DNA from: JAAXHV01 sp965207165
GTDB lineage: Bacteria > Pseudomonadota > Gammaproteobacteria > Eutrophobiales > Eutrophobiaceae
NCBI GenBank assembly: GCA_965207165.1
Contig: OZ242265.1
Span: 4,463,524 to 4,527,523, forward strand
Reading direction: 5' to 3'
DNA length: 64,000 bases
Within the stretch, counting starts at the first letter, position 1. Each line of letters starts with the position of its first letter. Below the pieces are notes generated by a model. The model saw only the letters and a program-made list of their open reading frames with translations. It did no database searches and was not told the DNA's origin. The position numbers and the translations under genes were made by a program. Positions 45,091 to 53,031 of the stretch are shown here, piece by piece.

Positions 45091-46380
45091 ATGACGCGCA
45101 CGGTCACAATTACCGATAATAAAACCGGCAAACAACTCGAATGTCCGGTCTCCGAGGGCACTTACGGCCCTCCGGTTATCAATACCAAGTCCCTGTACAA
45201 GGAACTGGGTATGTTTACCTTTGATCCGGGTTACGCCACAACGGCCAGTTGCCGCAGCGCGATTACCTACCTGGACGGAGAGAAAGGGATCCTGTTGCAC
45301 CGCGGCTACCCGATAGAACAACTGGCGCAGAACAGCACTTTCCTGGAAGTCGTCTACCTGTTAATTCACGGCGAATTGCCGAACCGGCAACAGATGGACG
45401 AGTGGGACCATTCCATAAAAATGCACATGATGACCCACGAACACATATCCCGGTTTTACTCGGCCTACCGCTACGACGCACACCCCATGTCGATCATGGC
45501 GGGTGTGAGCAGCGCCATCGCGTCGTACTACCATGACCGTACCGATATCAAGGACCCTGCCAACCGTCTTATCACTGCAAGGCGCGTCGTCGCCAAGATG
45601 CCCAACGTGGCGTCCAAATGCTACCGTTACGCCTCCGGCCTGCCGTTTGTCTATCCCGATAATTCGCGCAGTTATGTTGAAAACTTCATGTACATGACGT
45701 TTTCATGGCCTACGGAGGATTACGAGCCGTCAGCGGTTGCCGTACGGGCCCTGGATCTCCTGTTCATCCTGCACGCCGACCACGAACAGAACGCCAGCAC
45801 CTCGACCGTGCGCCTGGCCGGCAGCTCGGAGGCCAACCCGTTTGCCTGTGTTGCAGCGGGGATTACCACCCTGTGGGGCAAGTCCCATGGAGGCGCCAAC
45901 GAAGCGGTAATACGCATGCTGGAGGAAATCGGCACTCCCGCCAATGTCAGGAAATACGTCGACCGGGCAAAAGACCGGAAAGATTCGTTCCGCCTGATGG
46001 GTTTCGGCCATCGTGTCTACAAGAAATATGACCCCCGGGCAAAAATCATCCGCGAAGCATGCCATGCCCTGTTGGCGGAAATGAATTTGAACCAGCCCTT
46101 GTTTGAAATAGCCATGGAACTGGAGCGGATAGCCCTGGAGGATGAATATTTCATCAAGCGGAAGTTATACCCCAACGTCGATTTTTATTCCGGCCTGATC
46201 TACCAGGCATTGCGAATTCCCACGTCCATGTTCACGGTGATGTTCGCCCTTGCGCGCAGCGCCGGCTGGATTGCCCAGTGGATGGAATTGATGGAGGACA
46301 AGGACTTCCGGATCGGCCGCCCGCGCCAGTTGTATGTCGGCGAGCAATCCCGCGATTACGTACCCATGGGGGAGCGATGA
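45091..46380 (+). CDS. gltA: Citrate synthase (type II hexameric, GltA)
   Basis: GltA condenses acetyl-CoA and oxaloacetate. The 429-residue protein has the beta-rich N-terminal domain found in proteobacterial hexameric enzymes, and the catalytic segments LHADHEQNASTSTVR (His), GPLWGKSHGGANEA-like (here TTLWGKSHGGANEAV) and MGFGHRVYKKYDPRA. A GGGAAGAGGAG ribosome-binding region precedes the ATG. Its stop overlaps the mdh start. Confidence 0.96.
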   Translation: MTRTVTITDNKTGKQLECPVSEGTYGPPVINTKSLYKELGMFTFDPGYATTASCRSAITYLDGEKGILLHRGYPIEQLAQNSTFLEVVYLLIHGELPNRQQMDEWDHSIKMHMMTHEHISRFYSAYRYDAHPMSIMAGVSSAIASYYHDRTDIKDPANRLITARRVVAKMPNVASKCYRYASGLPFVYPDNSRSYVENFMYMTFSWPTEDYEPSAVAVRALDLLFILHADHEQNASTSTVRLAGSSEANPFACVAAGITTLWGKSHGGANEAVIRMLEEIGTPANVRKYVDRAKDRKDSFRLMGFGHRVYKKYDPRAKIIREACHALLAEMNLNQPLFEIAMELERIALEDEYFIKRKLYPNVDFYSGLIYQALRIPTSMFTVMFALARSAGWIAQWMELMEDKDFRIGRPRQLYVGEQSRDYVPMGER

Positions 46381-47366
46381 GCATGAAACCCCCGGTACGC
46401 GTTGCCGTCACCGGCGCTGCCGGTCAAATTGGTTATGCCCTGCTGTTCCGGATTGCCGCCGGGGAATTCCTGGGCAGGGATCAACCTGTGATATTACAAC
46501 TACTTGAAATTCCCCCCGCGTTGCCGGCACTGGACGGTGTGGTGATGGAACTGGATGACTGTGCGTTTCCGTCGCTGGCCGGGGTGGTAACCACTGCTGA
46601 CGCCGAGGTTGCGTTCAAGGATGCAGATTTTGCGTTCCTGGTCGGGGCAAGACCGCGCGGACCGGGGATGGAGCGCGCGGACCTGCTGTTGAGCAATGCC
46701 GAGATTTTTAATGTTCAGGGGCGGGCATTGAACGAGCATGCAAGCCGTGGCGTAAAGGTTCTCGTCATCGGTAACCCGGCCAATACGAATGCCTTAATCG
46801 CCATGAAAAATGCACCCGATCTGGACCCGCGCCAGTTCATGGCGATGATGCGGCTTGACCATAACAGGGCATTGGCAATGCTGGCGGCAAAGGTCCGGTG
46901 CCCGGTGGACGTTATCCGTAAGCTGACGGTCTGGGGGAACCATTCAACCACGCAATACCCGGACCTGCATCATGCGCTGACAGATGGAAAGCCGGCAATG
47001 GACCTGGTCGAACAGGACTGGTACGAAAACGACTATATCCCCGGTGTGGCAAAGCGCGGCGCCGGGATCATCAAGGCCCGCGGCGCATCCAGCGCCGCGT
47101 CCGCCGCGAACGCCATCCTCGACCACGGCCGTGACTGGGTGTCCGGCACCCCCGAAAATGACTGGACCAGCATGGCAGTCGCCACCGATGGGTCCTACGG
47201 CATTCCGGAGGGCCTTGTTTATTCCTTCCCCGTTACCTGCGCCGGCGCTGGTTACGAGATAGTCCGGGGTCTGGATATCAATGACTTCAGCAAGGCAAGG
47301 ATGGCTGCAACGCTGGCGGAACTGGAGCAGGAGAGAGAAGCGGTCAAACACCTTTTAGTCAATTAA
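46377..47366 (+). CDS. mdh: Malate dehydrogenase
   Basis: Mdh oxidises malate to oxaloacetate, which GltA uses, so the coupled pair is logical. The 329-residue protein has the NAD motif VTGAAGQIGYALLFRIA, the catalytic region VIGNPANTNALIAMKNAPDL, substrate arginine in MRLDHNRA and the active His in VWGNHSTTQYPD. This is the 'cytosolic-type' mdh. The start ATG at 46377 overlaps the gltA stop (ATGA). An ATG six bases later is equally possible. The stop codon lies at the edge of an AT-rich repeat. Confidence 0.95.
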   Translation: MSMKPPVRVAVTGAAGQIGYALLFRIAAGEFLGRDQPVILQLLEIPPALPALDGVVMELDDCAFPSLAGVVTTADAEVAFKDADFAFLVGARPRGPGMERADLLLSNAEIFNVQGRALNEHASRGVKVLVIGNPANTNALIAMKNAPDLDPRQFMAMMRLDHNRALAMLAAKVRCPVDVIRKLTVWGNHSTTQYPDLHHALTDGKPAMDLVEQDWYENDYIPGVAKRGAGIIKARGASSAASAANAILDHGRDWVSGTPENDWTSMAVATDGSYGIPEGLVYSFPVTCAGAGYEIVRGLDINDFSKARMAATLAELEQEREAVKHLLVN

Positions 47367-47441
47367 GAATTACGAATTAATATCTGCCTGTCAATATCCT
47401 CCAATTCCTAATTCGTAATTCCTAATTCGTAATTCCTAATT
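47362..47441. repeat. AT-rich repeat block after mdh (TAATTCGTAATTCC units)
   Basis: The left arm AATTAAGAATTACGAATTA, which contains the mdh stop codon, is complementary with one mismatch to TAATTCGTAATTCCTAATT on the right. The right side holds a 14-bp unit repeated 2.8 times (47403-47441). A similar TTAAGAATTAGGAAT occurs at the stop of the 80-aa gene near 13192. Confidence 0.65.
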
Positions 47442-47486
47442 TCCCCAACCTTGCCGCTCCGGGCAATGTGTGTTAAAAATAATAGG

Positions 47487-47522
47487 GAACCTCTGCGGAA
47501 CTAATCTCAGGGGTTCTTTTTT
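47487..47522 (+). terminator. Rho-independent terminator after gltA-mdh
   Basis: GAACCTCTG pairs with CAGGGGTTC (one G-U) around a 12-base loop, followed by six T residues. It is suitably placed to end the gltA-mdh transcript before rppH. Confidence 0.75.
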
Positions 47523-47546
47523 GTTTACGCAGGTATTACCGATCAT

Positions 47547-48041
47547 ATGGCCAGACTACGTTCAACAATTGATGCAGACGGTTTCCGCGCCAACGTGGCG
47601 ATCGTGCTGTTCAACGATGAGCACCGCCTGTTCTGGGCAAAGCGGGTGGGTATGGATGCCTGGCAGTTTCCCCAGGGCGGCATCAGGCCGAACGAGTCGA
47701 TCGAGGCCGCCATGTTCCGGGAACTGCAGGAGGAGGTCGGCTTGTTACCGGAGCATGTGAAAGTGGTCGGCGCGACGCGTAACTGGTTGCGCTACAAGCT
47801 GCCGAAGAAATATATCCGGCGCCACGTCAGGCCGCTCTGCATCGGCCAGAAACAACGCTGGTACCTGCTTAAACTGACCGGCGATGAAAGCCATGTCGAC
47901 CTTGCCTCGAGCCGGCGCCCGGAATTTGACCACTGGCGCTGGGTTGACTTCTCCGAGCCCGCCGAAAACGTCGTGTTTTTTAAAAGAGATGTCTACAAAA
48001 GGGCGTTGACGGAGCTGGAACCGCTGATGAAGGCTTCCTGA
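47547..48041 (+). CDS. rppH: RNA pyrophosphohydrolase
   Basis: RppH removes pyrophosphate from mRNA 5' ends, starting RNase E decay. The 164-residue protein has the Nudix box (GGIRPNESIEAAMFRELQEEVGL) and family-typical FRANVAIVLFN start and YRRHVRPLCIGQKQRW-like segment. It follows the terminator after mdh, so it probably has its own promoter. The opposite-strand gene ends five bases away. Confidence 0.94.
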   Translation: MARLRSTIDADGFRANVAIVLFNDEHRLFWAKRVGMDAWQFPQGGIRPNESIEAAMFRELQEEVGLLPEHVKVVGATRNWLRYKLPKKYIRRHVRPLCIGQKQRWYLLKLTGDESHVDLASSRRPEFDHWRWVDFSEPAENVVFFKRDVYKRALTELEPLMKAS

Positions 48042-48045
48042 TAAC

Positions 48046-48405
48046 TCAGGGAGACTGGTTCGATTTCTCCATCATCAGCAACGGCAACACGCGCCGGATA
48101 GCCCGGTTTTTAATCCTTAACACCGCTCCCATGAAGTAAGCAGGATTGATCCCCCTGTCTGTCAGGGTGCTTTCCAGTTCGGCCAGGATCGGGCTACAGG
48201 CTTCAGCCGCGTTTCCCGCGATGACGCGGACGTCGGGGCTGGATGCCATATATTCCTGCGCCTTCTCCTGCAGGCAGCCCGAATATGCCAGGTTTGTCTC
48301 GGCCAGCAATCTCATGTCTGCAGTGTCCAGCGAATTCTTCAGCGGGGTTTCGGCGAATGCCGTAACGCCGGCAAAATACAGGAATATCATCAGCCCGCAA
48401 GTCAT
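48046..48405 (-). CDS. Uncharacterised small exported protein
   Basis: About 119 residues from ATG 48405, beginning with a signal peptide (MTCGLMIFLYFAGVTAFA). The mature part has two cysteines (YSGCLQEKA and AEACSPILAELE) and is mostly helical; no family recognised. A longer frame from 48477 would add 24 residues encoded by a palindromic repeat, so the later start is preferred. It is probably periplasmic. Confidence 0.55.
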   Translation of the reverse strand: MTCGLMIFLYFAGVTAFAETPLKNSLDTADMRLLAETNLAYSGCLQEKAQEYMASSPDVRVIAGNAAEACSPILAELESTLTDRGINPAYFMGAVLRIKNRAIRRVLPLLMMEKSNQSP

Positions 48406-48419
48406 CAACCGTTGTAACA

Positions 48420-48445
48420 GGGGGACGGATTTCAATTCCGGCCCC
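48420..48445. repeat. Imperfect palindromic repeat (GGGGACGGATT family)
   Basis: Arms GGGGACGGATT and AATTCCGGCCCC, with mismatches, match the family at 34337 and 35588. It lies just upstream of the start chosen for the small exported protein. Confidence 0.6.
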
Positions 48446-48478
48446 GTTTGCCCGGAGTACGGCAGCAAGTCCTGCATA

Positions 48479-48952
48479 TCAGCTTGACTCCAGCAAACTG
48501 CGCAACATCCAGGCGTTTTTCTCGTGGATTTGCATACGCTGTGTCAACAGGTCCGCCGAGGGTTCATCATTGGCGCTTTCCACTACCGGGAAAATACTCC
48601 TGGCGGTCTTGACTACGGCCTCCTGCCCCTGCACCAGTTGCCGTATCATCTCCTGTGCGCCGGGCACCCCGGTTTCCTCCGGGATCGAGGACAACCGGCT
48701 GAATTGCTGGTAAGACCCGGGGGCGGCAACCCCCAGCGCCCTGATACGCTCTGCGATTTCATCCACTGCCGTTGCCAGTTCCGTGTAGTGCTGTTCGAAC
48801 AGGGTATGCAGGGTAGAGAACATCGGGCCGGTCACATTCCAGTGAAAATTGTGTGTCTTGAGATACAGCGTATAGCTGTCGGCGAGCAGTCTCGACAAAC
48901 CTTCGGCAATCTGGTGCCTGTGGTCTTCGGAAATACCAATATCTATCTGCAT
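48479..48952 (-). CDS. dps: Dps-like DNA-protection ferritin
   Basis: This 157-residue protein has the Dps four-helix layout: LADSYTLYLKTHNFHWNVTGPMFSTLHTLFEQHY with the intersubunit ferroxidase His, and DEIAERIRALG. Dps dodecamers store iron and protect DNA from peroxide. An AT-rich divergent region upstream probably holds its stress promoter. The length is slightly short of E. coli Dps because the basic N-terminal tail is absent, so DNA binding may be weak. Confidence 0.9.
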   Translation of the reverse strand: MQIDIGISEDHRHQIAEGLSRLLADSYTLYLKTHNFHWNVTGPMFSTLHTLFEQHYTELATAVDEIAERIRALGVAAPGSYQQFSRLSSIPEETGVPGAQEMIRQLVQGQEAVVKTARSIFPVVESANDEPSADLLTQRMQIHEKNAWMLRSLLESS

Positions 48953-49142
48953 GTTATCCTCCTTTCAGGTAACGTCTGTGTGCTTGTCAGAGAGAGCATA
49001 ACGCACTGTATATGATTAAGATAATTTTATTATTTAATGATAATAATAGATAAAATATATGTACGGGGTTCGCTGGTTACAGAATTCGCCTATCCGGGAC
49101 TGTTACAATACGACTCCTTCAGATTTCATATAAACTGTCGCC

Positions 49143-49670
49143 ATGTATAGGGATGCTATCATACTCGCCGGGGCCTTTTGTAAAATGTGCCTGCTGAAGT
49201 GCCGGCCACAGGACATGCCCGCATCCAGGGAGTTGCTGCTGCTGACCATCGGGGCTTATTTCCTGCTGGATTTACTGCTGGCAAAGCTGGATGAGAACAT
49301 AACGAGTGCGCTGACGGCGGCCCTGGCCGATACCATTTTCCTGCTGGCGTTCGCTCTTGTGCTGCTGTTGTTGTGCCGTAAAGCAGGCAGGTGGACCCAG
49401 ACCGTGACGGCGCTGGCGGGAACAGGAGTAGTATTTGCCTTGCTGCTCATGCCGGCCGTTATTTTCCTGTCCGGACCGGATGCAATGACGGCCATGCAAC
49501 AATCCCTGTCCATCCTGCTTTACCTGGTGCTTATCTGGTACGTGGTCGTACTGGGGCATATTTTCCGGCATGCCATGTCGTCCACATTCGCCCTGGGCGT
49601 ATTTGTCTCAATGATATACCTGCTGATCGGGGTTTTCATCGAACTAACCCTTGTCTACCCGGATTCATGA
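49143..49670 (+). CDS. Uncharacterised integral membrane protein
   Basis: This 175-residue protein has about five hydrophobic helices (LLLLTIGAYFLLDLLLA, TIFLLAFALVLLLLC, VVFALLLMPAVIFL, ILLYLVLIWYVVVLGHIF, FVSMIYLLIGVFIEL). No family was recognised with confidence; the pattern loosely recalls Yip1-type proteins. Its stop overlaps the mpl start (ATGA), so the two are cotranslated and it may relate to the cell envelope. Confidence 0.65.
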   Translation: MYRDAIILAGAFCKMCLLKCRPQDMPASRELLLLTIGAYFLLDLLLAKLDENITSALTAALADTIFLLAFALVLLLLCRKAGRWTQTVTALAGTGVVFALLLMPAVIFLSGPDAMTAMQQSLSILLYLVLIWYVVVLGHIFRHAMSSTFALGVFVSMIYLLIGVFIELTLVYPDS

Positions 49671-51022
49671 AGCTTCATATACTGGGCATCTGCGGTACTT
49701 TTATGGGTGGTATCGCCCGCCTGGCGCAGCAGCTCGGTCACCAGGTTGCCGGTAGCGACCGGAATGTCTATCCGCCCATGAGTGAGGAACTGGCGAGACT
49801 GGGCATAGCAGTCGGGCAGGGTTATGAACCCGGCCGGCTCGAACCGCGGCCGGACCTGGTCATCATCGGCAATGCCCTGTCCCGCGGCAACAGCAGCGTT
49901 GAATACGTCCTGTCGGAGAAGATACCCTACATATCAGGACCGCAGTGGCTGGCCGAGCATGTGTTGCCGGGACGCCGGGTATTTGCCGTCTCCGGCACGC
50001 ACGGTAAAACCACCACTGCAAGCATTCTCGCCTGGATCCTGCATGAAGCAGGACGGAATCCCGGCTTCCTGATCGGCGGAGTGCCGGAAAATTTCGGCTG
50101 TTCCGCGGCAATCGGAGGAGCGGACCTGTTCGTGGTCGAGGCCGATGAATACGACACGGCTTTTTTTGACAAGCGTTCGAAATTTGTCCACTACCATCCT
50201 GATGTGTTAATCATCAGCAATATAGAATATGACCACGCGGATATTTTTCCCGATGTCGCAGCGATTAACAAGCAGTTCCACCACCTGGTCCGGACCGTCC
50301 CCGGCAACGGCCGGATTATCGCAAGGGCGGCAAGCCCGCAAATCGACACTGTGCTGGGAATGGGAAACTGGTCACCATTGACCCGCTTTGGTAATGTTTC
50401 CTCGGACTGGCACAGCACGCCGTTGAACCGGGACTATTCCGAATTTGAGGTAATCCATGCAGGACAGACTGTGGGGGTTGTAAACTGGCCCTTATTTGGC
50501 GAACATAACGCGCAAAACGCCCTGGCGGCGCTGATAGCGGCACAGCAGGCAGGTGTTACCCCGCAGCAGGGCTGCGCGAGCCTGTCGGGATTTACCAGCG
50601 TAAAACGGCGCTTGCAACTGCTGGCTTCAGTCGATGGAGTTTCGGTTTATGACGATTTCGCCCATCATCCGACGGCCATAAAAAGTGCTTTACAGGCGTT
50701 GCGGAGCCGAATCGGGGAGGAACGCCTGATTGCGGTGCTGGAATTGCGGTCAAATACGATGAAAGCAGGAATACATAAACATACCCTGGCCGGCGCCCTG
50801 GGCGACGCGGACCTGGTCTGCGTGCATGAACCTCCGGGTCTCGGCTGGGACCTCCGTGCGAGTCTCAATGACCTGGGCGAGAGGTTACGCATATTTCCCG
50901 GCGTAGCGGACATTATCGGGCACCTGGCCCAGATCAGGATGCGCCACGACCATGTCCTGATAATGAGCAATGGCGGGTTTGAAAATATTTACCGGCGTTT
51001 TATCGAGAGATTGTCAAACTGA
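49667..51022 (+). CDS. mpl: UDP-MurNAc:L-Ala-gamma-D-Glu-meso-DAP ligase
   Basis: Mpl recycles murein tripeptide by joining it to UDP-MurNAc. The 451-residue Mur ligase has the ATP loop SGTHGKTTTASIL, the start LHILGICGTFMGGIARLA and the C-terminal VYDDFAHHPTAIKSAL and ELRSNTMKAGIH segments, all typical of Mpl rather than MurC. It is coupled at both ends to neighbouring genes (ATGA with the membrane gene, TGATG with the Lon-like gene). A longer frame from 49391 overlaps the membrane gene and is rejected. Confidence 0.95.
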   Translation: MKLHILGICGTFMGGIARLAQQLGHQVAGSDRNVYPPMSEELARLGIAVGQGYEPGRLEPRPDLVIIGNALSRGNSSVEYVLSEKIPYISGPQWLAEHVLPGRRVFAVSGTHGKTTTASILAWILHEAGRNPGFLIGGVPENFGCSAAIGGADLFVVEADEYDTAFFDKRSKFVHYHPDVLIISNIEYDHADIFPDVAAINKQFHHLVRTVPGNGRIIARAASPQIDTVLGMGNWSPLTRFGNVSSDWHSTPLNRDYSEFEVIHAGQTVGVVNWPLFGEHNAQNALAALIAAQQAGVTPQQGCASLSGFTSVKRRLQLLASVDGVSVYDDFAHHPTAIKSALQALRSRIGEERLIAVLELRSNTMKAGIHKHTLAGALGDADLVCVHEPPGLGWDLRASLNDLGERLRIFPGVADIIGHLAQIRMRHDHVLIMSNGGFENIYRRFIERLSN

Positions 51023-51630
51023 TGAGTAGCATCCCGCTGTTTCCGCTGAATACGGTTTTGTACCCGCACGGGCGTCTGCCCCTGCGCATATTCGAACCCC
51101 GCTACCTGGACATGGTCAGCGACTGCATGAAATCGGAGAGCGGCTTTGGGGTCTGCCTGATAAAACAGGGAGCTGAAACCGGACCCGCGGCTACCTGTTT
51201 CGAGACGGGCACCTACGCGGAGATTATTGATTTCTCCCGCCAGCCGGACGGCCTGTTGACCATTACCTTACAGGGGAAAAGCCGCTTCAGGGTTTTGCAG
51301 ACAGCTGTCAGGAGCAATAATCTGCTCACCGGTGAAATCGACTGGATCTTCCCGGACGAAGCCGGAGCAAGTCCGGAGGAGTACCCGTTGCTCAAGGAAC
51401 TCTACCTGCATATCGTCGAAAACTACGAAACCTTTTACGCGCATGAAGACCACGAAACTGTCAGCCCGGCGCTGCTCAGTTACCGGCTCGCTGAATTTTT
51501 GCCGTTTGACAACGGCATCAAGCAGGAAATCCTGGAAACAGACAGCGCACAGGACCGGCTGGAACTGGTCAAGAGCAACCTGATGAGCATGGAAATTGAA
51601 TTCGATACATCAGAGTCAGGTATGCAATAG
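51022..51630 (+). CDS. LON substrate-binding domain protein
   Basis: This 202-residue protein corresponds to the N-terminal substrate-binding domain of Lon protease without the ATPase: IPLFPLNTVLYPHGRLPLRIFEPRYLDMVSDC, then GFGVCLIKQG and the helical C-terminal half. Stand-alone copies are common and their function is unclear. Its start overlaps the mpl stop by one base, and rsxE follows directly. Confidence 0.85.
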   Translation: MSSIPLFPLNTVLYPHGRLPLRIFEPRYLDMVSDCMKSESGFGVCLIKQGAETGPAATCFETGTYAEIIDFSRQPDGLLTITLQGKSRFRVLQTAVRSNNLLTGEIDWIFPDEAGASPEEYPLLKELYLHIVENYETFYAHEDHETVSPALLSYRLAEFLPFDNGIKQEILETDSAQDRLELVKSNLMSMEIEFDTSESGMQ

Positions 51631-51631
51631 C

Positions 51632-52261
51632 ATGTCTTATCCCGATTTATCCAAGTCCGTGGATCCGGTCACGCTAAGCCTGGCCGGGCTGACGCCCTTG
51701 CTGGCGGTTTGTACGACGTTGCTCAGCGGCCTGTCGATAGCTGTTGCCTACCTGGCAGTATTGCTTCTCACCGGCGCGACCGTGTCCTCTACCGGCCGCT
51801 TTATTCCGGCGAGGTTCAAACCCGTTTACCTGTTGCTGGTAGCCACGGCCTGGGTCTCAGTCATCGATTTGCTGCTGCAGGCGGGGTTCTATGCGCTCAG
51901 GAGTGAACTGGGAATTTACCTGTACCTGCTGGCCATGAACACCGCACTGCTGATTCATCTTGAAGCCTTCCCGCGGCGCAAGGATTTTGCGGAGAATGCG
52001 CGCACCGGCATGAAGTCAGCCCTGACCGGCAGCGCCTTGCTCGCTGTAACGGGCCTGTTGCGTGAACTTGCGGCCCAAGGCGGGGTACTGACGGATGTCC
52101 ACCTGTTGTCCCACCTGCACAGCCTGGATTCCCTGCAGCCCTTCTACATATTTTCTTCGGGCCTGCACCTGTTCGCTACCAGCGCCGGCGCCTTCATCAT
52201 TTTCGGCCTGTTGCTGGCTGCCTTGTCGCTTTCGAACCCGGGGAGCCTCCGCTCCTCCTGA
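51632..52261 (+). CDS. rsxE: RnfE/RsxE-like electron transport subunit
   Basis: This 209-residue membrane protein has six hydrophobic helices and RsxE features (LAGLTPLLAVCTTLLSGLSIA, VATAWVSVIDLLLQAGF, LGIYLYLLAMNTALL). RsxE is part of a sodium/proton-linked ferredoxin:NAD oxidoreductase, or of SoxR reduction in E. coli. The order rsxE-nth matches other gammaproteobacteria, but the other rsx genes are not beside it, so the complex would be split, or this copy acts alone. The sequence has diverged from typical RsxE. Confidence 0.7.
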   Translation: MSYPDLSKSVDPVTLSLAGLTPLLAVCTTLLSGLSIAVAYLAVLLLTGATVSSTGRFIPARFKPVYLLLVATAWVSVIDLLLQAGFYALRSELGIYLYLLAMNTALLIHLEAFPRRKDFAENARTGMKSALTGSALLAVTGLLRELAAQGGVLTDVHLLSHLHSLDSLQPFYIFSSGLHLFATSAGAFIIFGLLLAALSLSNPGSLRSS

Positions 52262-52275
52262 TTGGCGCCGTACGG

Positions 52276-52932
52276 TTGAACAAGGCCAGGCGCACAGAGA
52301 TCTTTTCGCTGTTAAGGCAGCACAACCCGGCGCCCACCACGGAGCTTCACTATGCCAGTCCGTTCGAGTTGCTGGTTTCCGTGATCCTGTCGGCGCAGGC
52401 TACGGACGTCAGCGTCAACAAGGCGACAAAAGACCTGTTTAAAGTGGCCAATACGCCTGAACAGTTCATCGGGCTGGGCGCACAGGGGTTGAAGCGTTAT
52501 ATCAAATCCATCGGCCTGTACAATACCAAAGCCGAAAACATCATCAAGACCTGCCACATCCTGGCCGGGACCCATGCGGGCCGGGTCCCCGAAAGCCGGG
52601 AAGCCCTGGAACAACTGCCGGGCGTCGGCAGGAAAACGGCGAACGTCATCCTCAATACCGCGTTCGGCCATCCCACCATCGCCGTGGATACCCACATATT
52701 CCGCGTATCCAACCGTACCGGCCTGGCGCCGGGCAAAAACGTCCTGGAAGTCGAACAGAAGCTGTTGAAATTCGTCCCCGATGAGTACAGGAAAGACGCC
52801 CACCACTGGCTGATACTGCACGGCCGCTATACCTGCATGGCGCGCAAACCGAAATGCGGCGAGTGTGTTATTTATGAACTGTGTGAGTGGAGGGAGAAAA
52901 ATTCTTTCAGGGATGATGAGAATGGGACATAA
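52276..52932 (+). CDS. nth: Endonuclease III
   Basis: Nth removes oxidised pyrimidines and nicks abasic sites. The 218-residue protein has the helix-hairpin-helix LPGVGRKTANVI (catalytic Lys), the catalytic Asp in VDTHIFRVSNR and a 4Fe-4S cluster motif C-x6-C-x2-C-x5-C at the end. The start is an unusual TTG at 52276, chosen because MNKARRTEIF matches the family start and no nearby ATG fits. Confidence 0.94.
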   Translation: MNKARRTEIFSLLRQHNPAPTTELHYASPFELLVSVILSAQATDVSVNKATKDLFKVANTPEQFIGLGAQGLKRYIKSIGLYNTKAENIIKTCHILAGTHAGRVPESREALEQLPGVGRKTANVILNTAFGHPTIAVDTHIFRVSNRTGLAPGKNVLEVEQKLLKFVPDEYRKDAHHWLILHGRYTCMARKPKCGECVIYELCEWREKNSFRDDENGT

Positions 52933-52958
52933 ATTCAAGCGTCTCGGACGCGCCCGTC

Positions 52959-52993
52959 ATTCCTGCGAAAGCAGGAATCTATTGGATTTTTTT
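52959..52993 (+). terminator. Hairpin with T tract after nth (also a common repeat type)
   Basis: ATTCCTGC-GAAA-GCAGGAAT is a perfect 8-bp stem with a GNRA loop, and a T7 tract starts eight bases later. CATTCCTGCGAAAGCAGGAAT is widespread as an interspersed repeat in proteobacterial genomes. It may end the nth transcript, and marks the junction with the defence-like island. Confidence 0.6.
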
Positions 52994-53031
52994 CAGTCTT
53001 GGAAGCATGATCATCCGCTTCAATTTAGAAT

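Noticed and set aside
46278..46376. Longer mdh frame starting inside gltA
   Set aside because: The extra residues are an out-of-frame reading of the gltA end; the ATGA overlap at 46377 fits coupling and family start.
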